Origin: Kappaphycus alvarezii | Lineage: Eukaryota; Rhodophyta; Florideophyceae; Gigartinales; Solieriaceae | DNA length: 64,000 nt | Assembly (NCBI GenBank): GCA_002205965.3 | Contig: NADL03000113.1 | Location: 1 to 64,000 of the forward strand | Direction: 5' to 3' | Shown here: positions 62,158-64,000 of the stretch, in pieces | Position numbering within the stretch: the stretch's first letter is position 1 | Layout: every line of letters starts with the position of its first letter | Position numbers and translations under genes: made by a program | The notes under the pieces: generated by a model | The model's input: the letters and a program-made list of their open reading frames with translations, nothing else | Told to the model about the DNA's origin: nothing | Database searches by the model: none

Positions 62158-64000
62158 CAGTACCCGCCTCGAGATAGCGCACCCCAGTGGCAACGCCGTA
62201 TAAAGTGCGATATCCGTAAAGTGCAGAATCAAGAAATGATGAGAGGAGAATGGTTTCTTCTGCCTTTACTCTCTTTCATTAGGCTTCATAAACTCCACAA
62301 TAAACGTTTGTTTCTTTCGCTTCTTTTTTTCTTGATATAAAGTGTCAAAAAAATCTTTAGCTCTTCTCAAAGCATCAGAGGCCGCTTGTACCCCCAGGCC
62401 GTCCACGTATTCTTCAACCATTTCAAATGCGTCTTTAATCTCAATTAGACAACTTATCTTCTTAGACACATCAAGATTTGCGTCCACAGGGGACAACTCC
62501 TCGCTGTCAGAATCAGATCCTTCAGATTTATCACATTATAAATCTATCCCATGCATCATTGCACATCGCTTCTTTGACGTCTTCTTCATCTTAAACATCG
62601 GCCCAACGAGCAATATACATTCTCGCTACGTTAGTCACCAACTCTCCAATATCACTCAATGGATGAGCGCCTAGCTTCAATTCCTCAAAAGAAACAATTA
62701 GTTTAGCCATTTCTATATCTTACTCCGCATCTTCTCTTGTACCCCTCTTAACCTTCCTGTGCTTCCCTTCTACGTTGAATTGAATTTCACGCGGCAAATT
62801 GTCCGCCTTAGCTCAGCATCTCGCAATAGTTTGTACCGGAATCTCCTCCCATGACGTCTTGACGAGCTCAGTGACATCCAGAATATGAGGGCCATGACCA
62901 TCATCCATCCCTCTCATTCCACCTTTCAAATGCCTTGCTGCGCGGCGTAGTTTATCTTGTTCCCCAATTACACAGCTCATTCTCGTAAGAAGAAATGGAC
63001 GATACCTTAACTTCAATGCGGCAATAATACCAATGTCCATTGGTTGATAAACGGATGTACAATTAGGAGGACGAGTGAGAATTGTCACTTGCTTTCTGTG
63101 ATCAGTAATATACGCACCATGAGGAGCGCAACAGGCTTGGATGTGTGACGTCAAATAAAAAGAAGAAAAACCAAAGAGAACCATTTTTCAAAGTTACGGA
63201 ATCTGACCTAGCGTTCTTTTGAGAAAAGTATGGCACGGCTGGCGGCCCCTTGCGGAAGCACGGAAGATTGGTAGCTTTGCCGATTACAGCCATGGGAAGT
63301 TTAAGTGTACCAGTCGCATTTGTGAAAACGAAGCAAGTGATCCGTTCCTTCGAAAACATTTATTTAAGTGCTGCCACGAAGCTTTTTCTTAATTTCATCA
63401 GGAATTATATACGTTTGGTTAGGAAAATACTTGTAAAAAAAGCCGGTCTCGTCCATGTTGAAAATTCAATCTGGACTGTAGGGAGAAAGAGCGTCCCTGT
63501 GCTCAGCAATACCCGACGCCTCGTCAGCAATCCTGACATCCTCAGCTTTTCCATGAAGAGTGACAGATCGAAGCGCATGTCTCGATACAAATGAAGTAAT
63601 CCACGAAGGATTTGCCTTTAAGCTCTCTAATGCAGAATTTTGAACCGGGTCATTCACCTTTCCTAGGAGAGTCTCTCGATGATCATCGCCTTTACGAAAA
63701 TCAAGTGTATTTAACAGGATACTTAGCGCTCCGCGCTATCTGCATCCAGTCGTATAGCCGTTGCTGTAGAAGAGGATTTTTCGGCTTGAAAACTGCCTTC
63801 AGATGTAAAGAATGTTTCTGTTCGGCGCTTGTCAGTACCGACTCACTATTCTTCTTAGTCTCGAAAACAGTGCAGCGAGAGCAATAAAAATTGTTCTTTG
63901 TTTGCAGAACAGAGAAACCTTGACGAAGTAAGCGAAGAATTTACACTTTCTGAGAGAGCAGAAGGCGAGTTCTCGTTTTTCCGGGTCTGTTTTGTTGTGT
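62158..64000 (-). mobile_element. pogo-like DNA transposon, cut by the window end
   Basis: The left end reads TA then CAGTACCCGCCTCGAGATAG, the CAGT...CTCGA-type terminal repeat of pogo/Tigger/Fot elements with a TA target site (62156-62157). Subterminal AAAGTGCGATATCC and GTAAAGTGCAG repeat inside. The transposase runs on the minus strand from beyond about 63900 down to 62266. The other end lies outside the window. Confidence 0.75.
62266..63960 (-). pseudogene. pogo-like transposase (CENP-B HTH, DDE_1)
   Basis: The minus strand reads LLQQRLYDWMQIARSAKYPV (63745, CENP-B-type HTH), ALESLKANPSWITSFVSRHA and LRSVTLHGKAEDV (63640-63540). Next come NMDETGFFYKYFPNQTYIIP (63460, DETG first-Asp motif), FTNATGTLKLPMAVIGKATN (63330) and CCAPHGAYITDHRKQVTI (63130). 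PPNCTSVYQPMDIGIIAALK with LRYRPF (63070-63000) carries the last acid, then TSWEEIPVQTIARC. The C-terminal acidic helical part ends in 62496-62266. Where the second catalytic Asp should precede CCAPHG the codon reads Gln. Three or more frameshifts make it inactive. Confidence 0.75.

Overview
The window is eukaryotic and consists almost entirely of mobile-element remains; I find no intact host gene. Genes are broken by stops and frameshifts, and no bacterial-style operons are present. At least six element classes occur together: Ty3/gypsy LTR retrotransposons, a DIRS/Ngaro-type tyrosine-recombinase retrotransposon, a non-LTR-like element with a restriction-endonuclease-like tail, and hAT, PIF/Harbinger, CACTA-like and pogo-like DNA transposons. 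This mix would fit an early-diverging fungus (chytrid or Mucoromycota-like) or an oomycete-like protist. That is an inference from element content; nothing in the window fixes the taxon. The setting looks like a nested-transposon or pericentromeric region.

Layout. 0.2-0.93 kb and 3.25-4.63 kb are two copies of a long LTR that carries an ORF for an acidic protein. 4.6-5.8 kb holds a minus-strand pseudogene resembling a PD-(D/E)XK nuclease. 8.7-10.45 kb is a minus-strand gypsy gag-protease relic (Ty3-E), next to a broken C2H2 zinc-finger gene (10.6-11.5 kb). 12.76-14.53 kb is a convergent two-gene Harbinger relic: a SANT-like/DUF6818-like protein gene on + and a DDE transposase on -. 14.85-22.15 kb is a minus-strand composite: a short LTR, an integrase fragment, a CACTA-like fragment, then gypsy gag-protease (Ty3-D) with its primer-binding site and a 5' LTR belonging to the acidic-ORF family. 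23.05-28.12 kb (Ty3-A) and 28.38-34.05 kb (Ty3-B) are two gypsy elements with both LTRs. 35.5-39.95 kb is a minus-strand gypsy (Ty3-C).

40.2-51.5 kb is an array of fragments of one non-LTR-like retroelement (R1-R6). It is interrupted by a hAT fragment, two solo acidic-ORF LTRs and a solo Ty3-B-type LTR. 51.6-55.8 kb is a DIRS/Ngaro-like element with about 195-bp direct repeats. 56.54-57.0 kb is a TA-flanked MITE. 57.02-62.08 kb is an LTR-bounded unit with minus-strand gag-protease, an opposite-strand C2H2 zinc-finger pseudogene and a perfect 23-bp minisatellite. 62.16 kb to the end is a pogo-like transposon running off the window.

Most notable result. Five copies of a 1.1-1.5 kb repeat have LTR-like ends (TGAT...ATCA), and two have near-matching 5-bp target duplications. 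One sits directly against a gypsy primer-binding site. The repeat is therefore best read as a retrotransposon LTR whose U3 contains a conserved protein-coding module (N-terminal GPxDxYDY module, long acidic tract, C-terminal LDISQE...DIL..LFGSD motif). I know of no described gypsy family with such an LTR-borne gene. The element names used here (Ty3-A to E, R1-R6, acidic-ORF LTR) are local labels.
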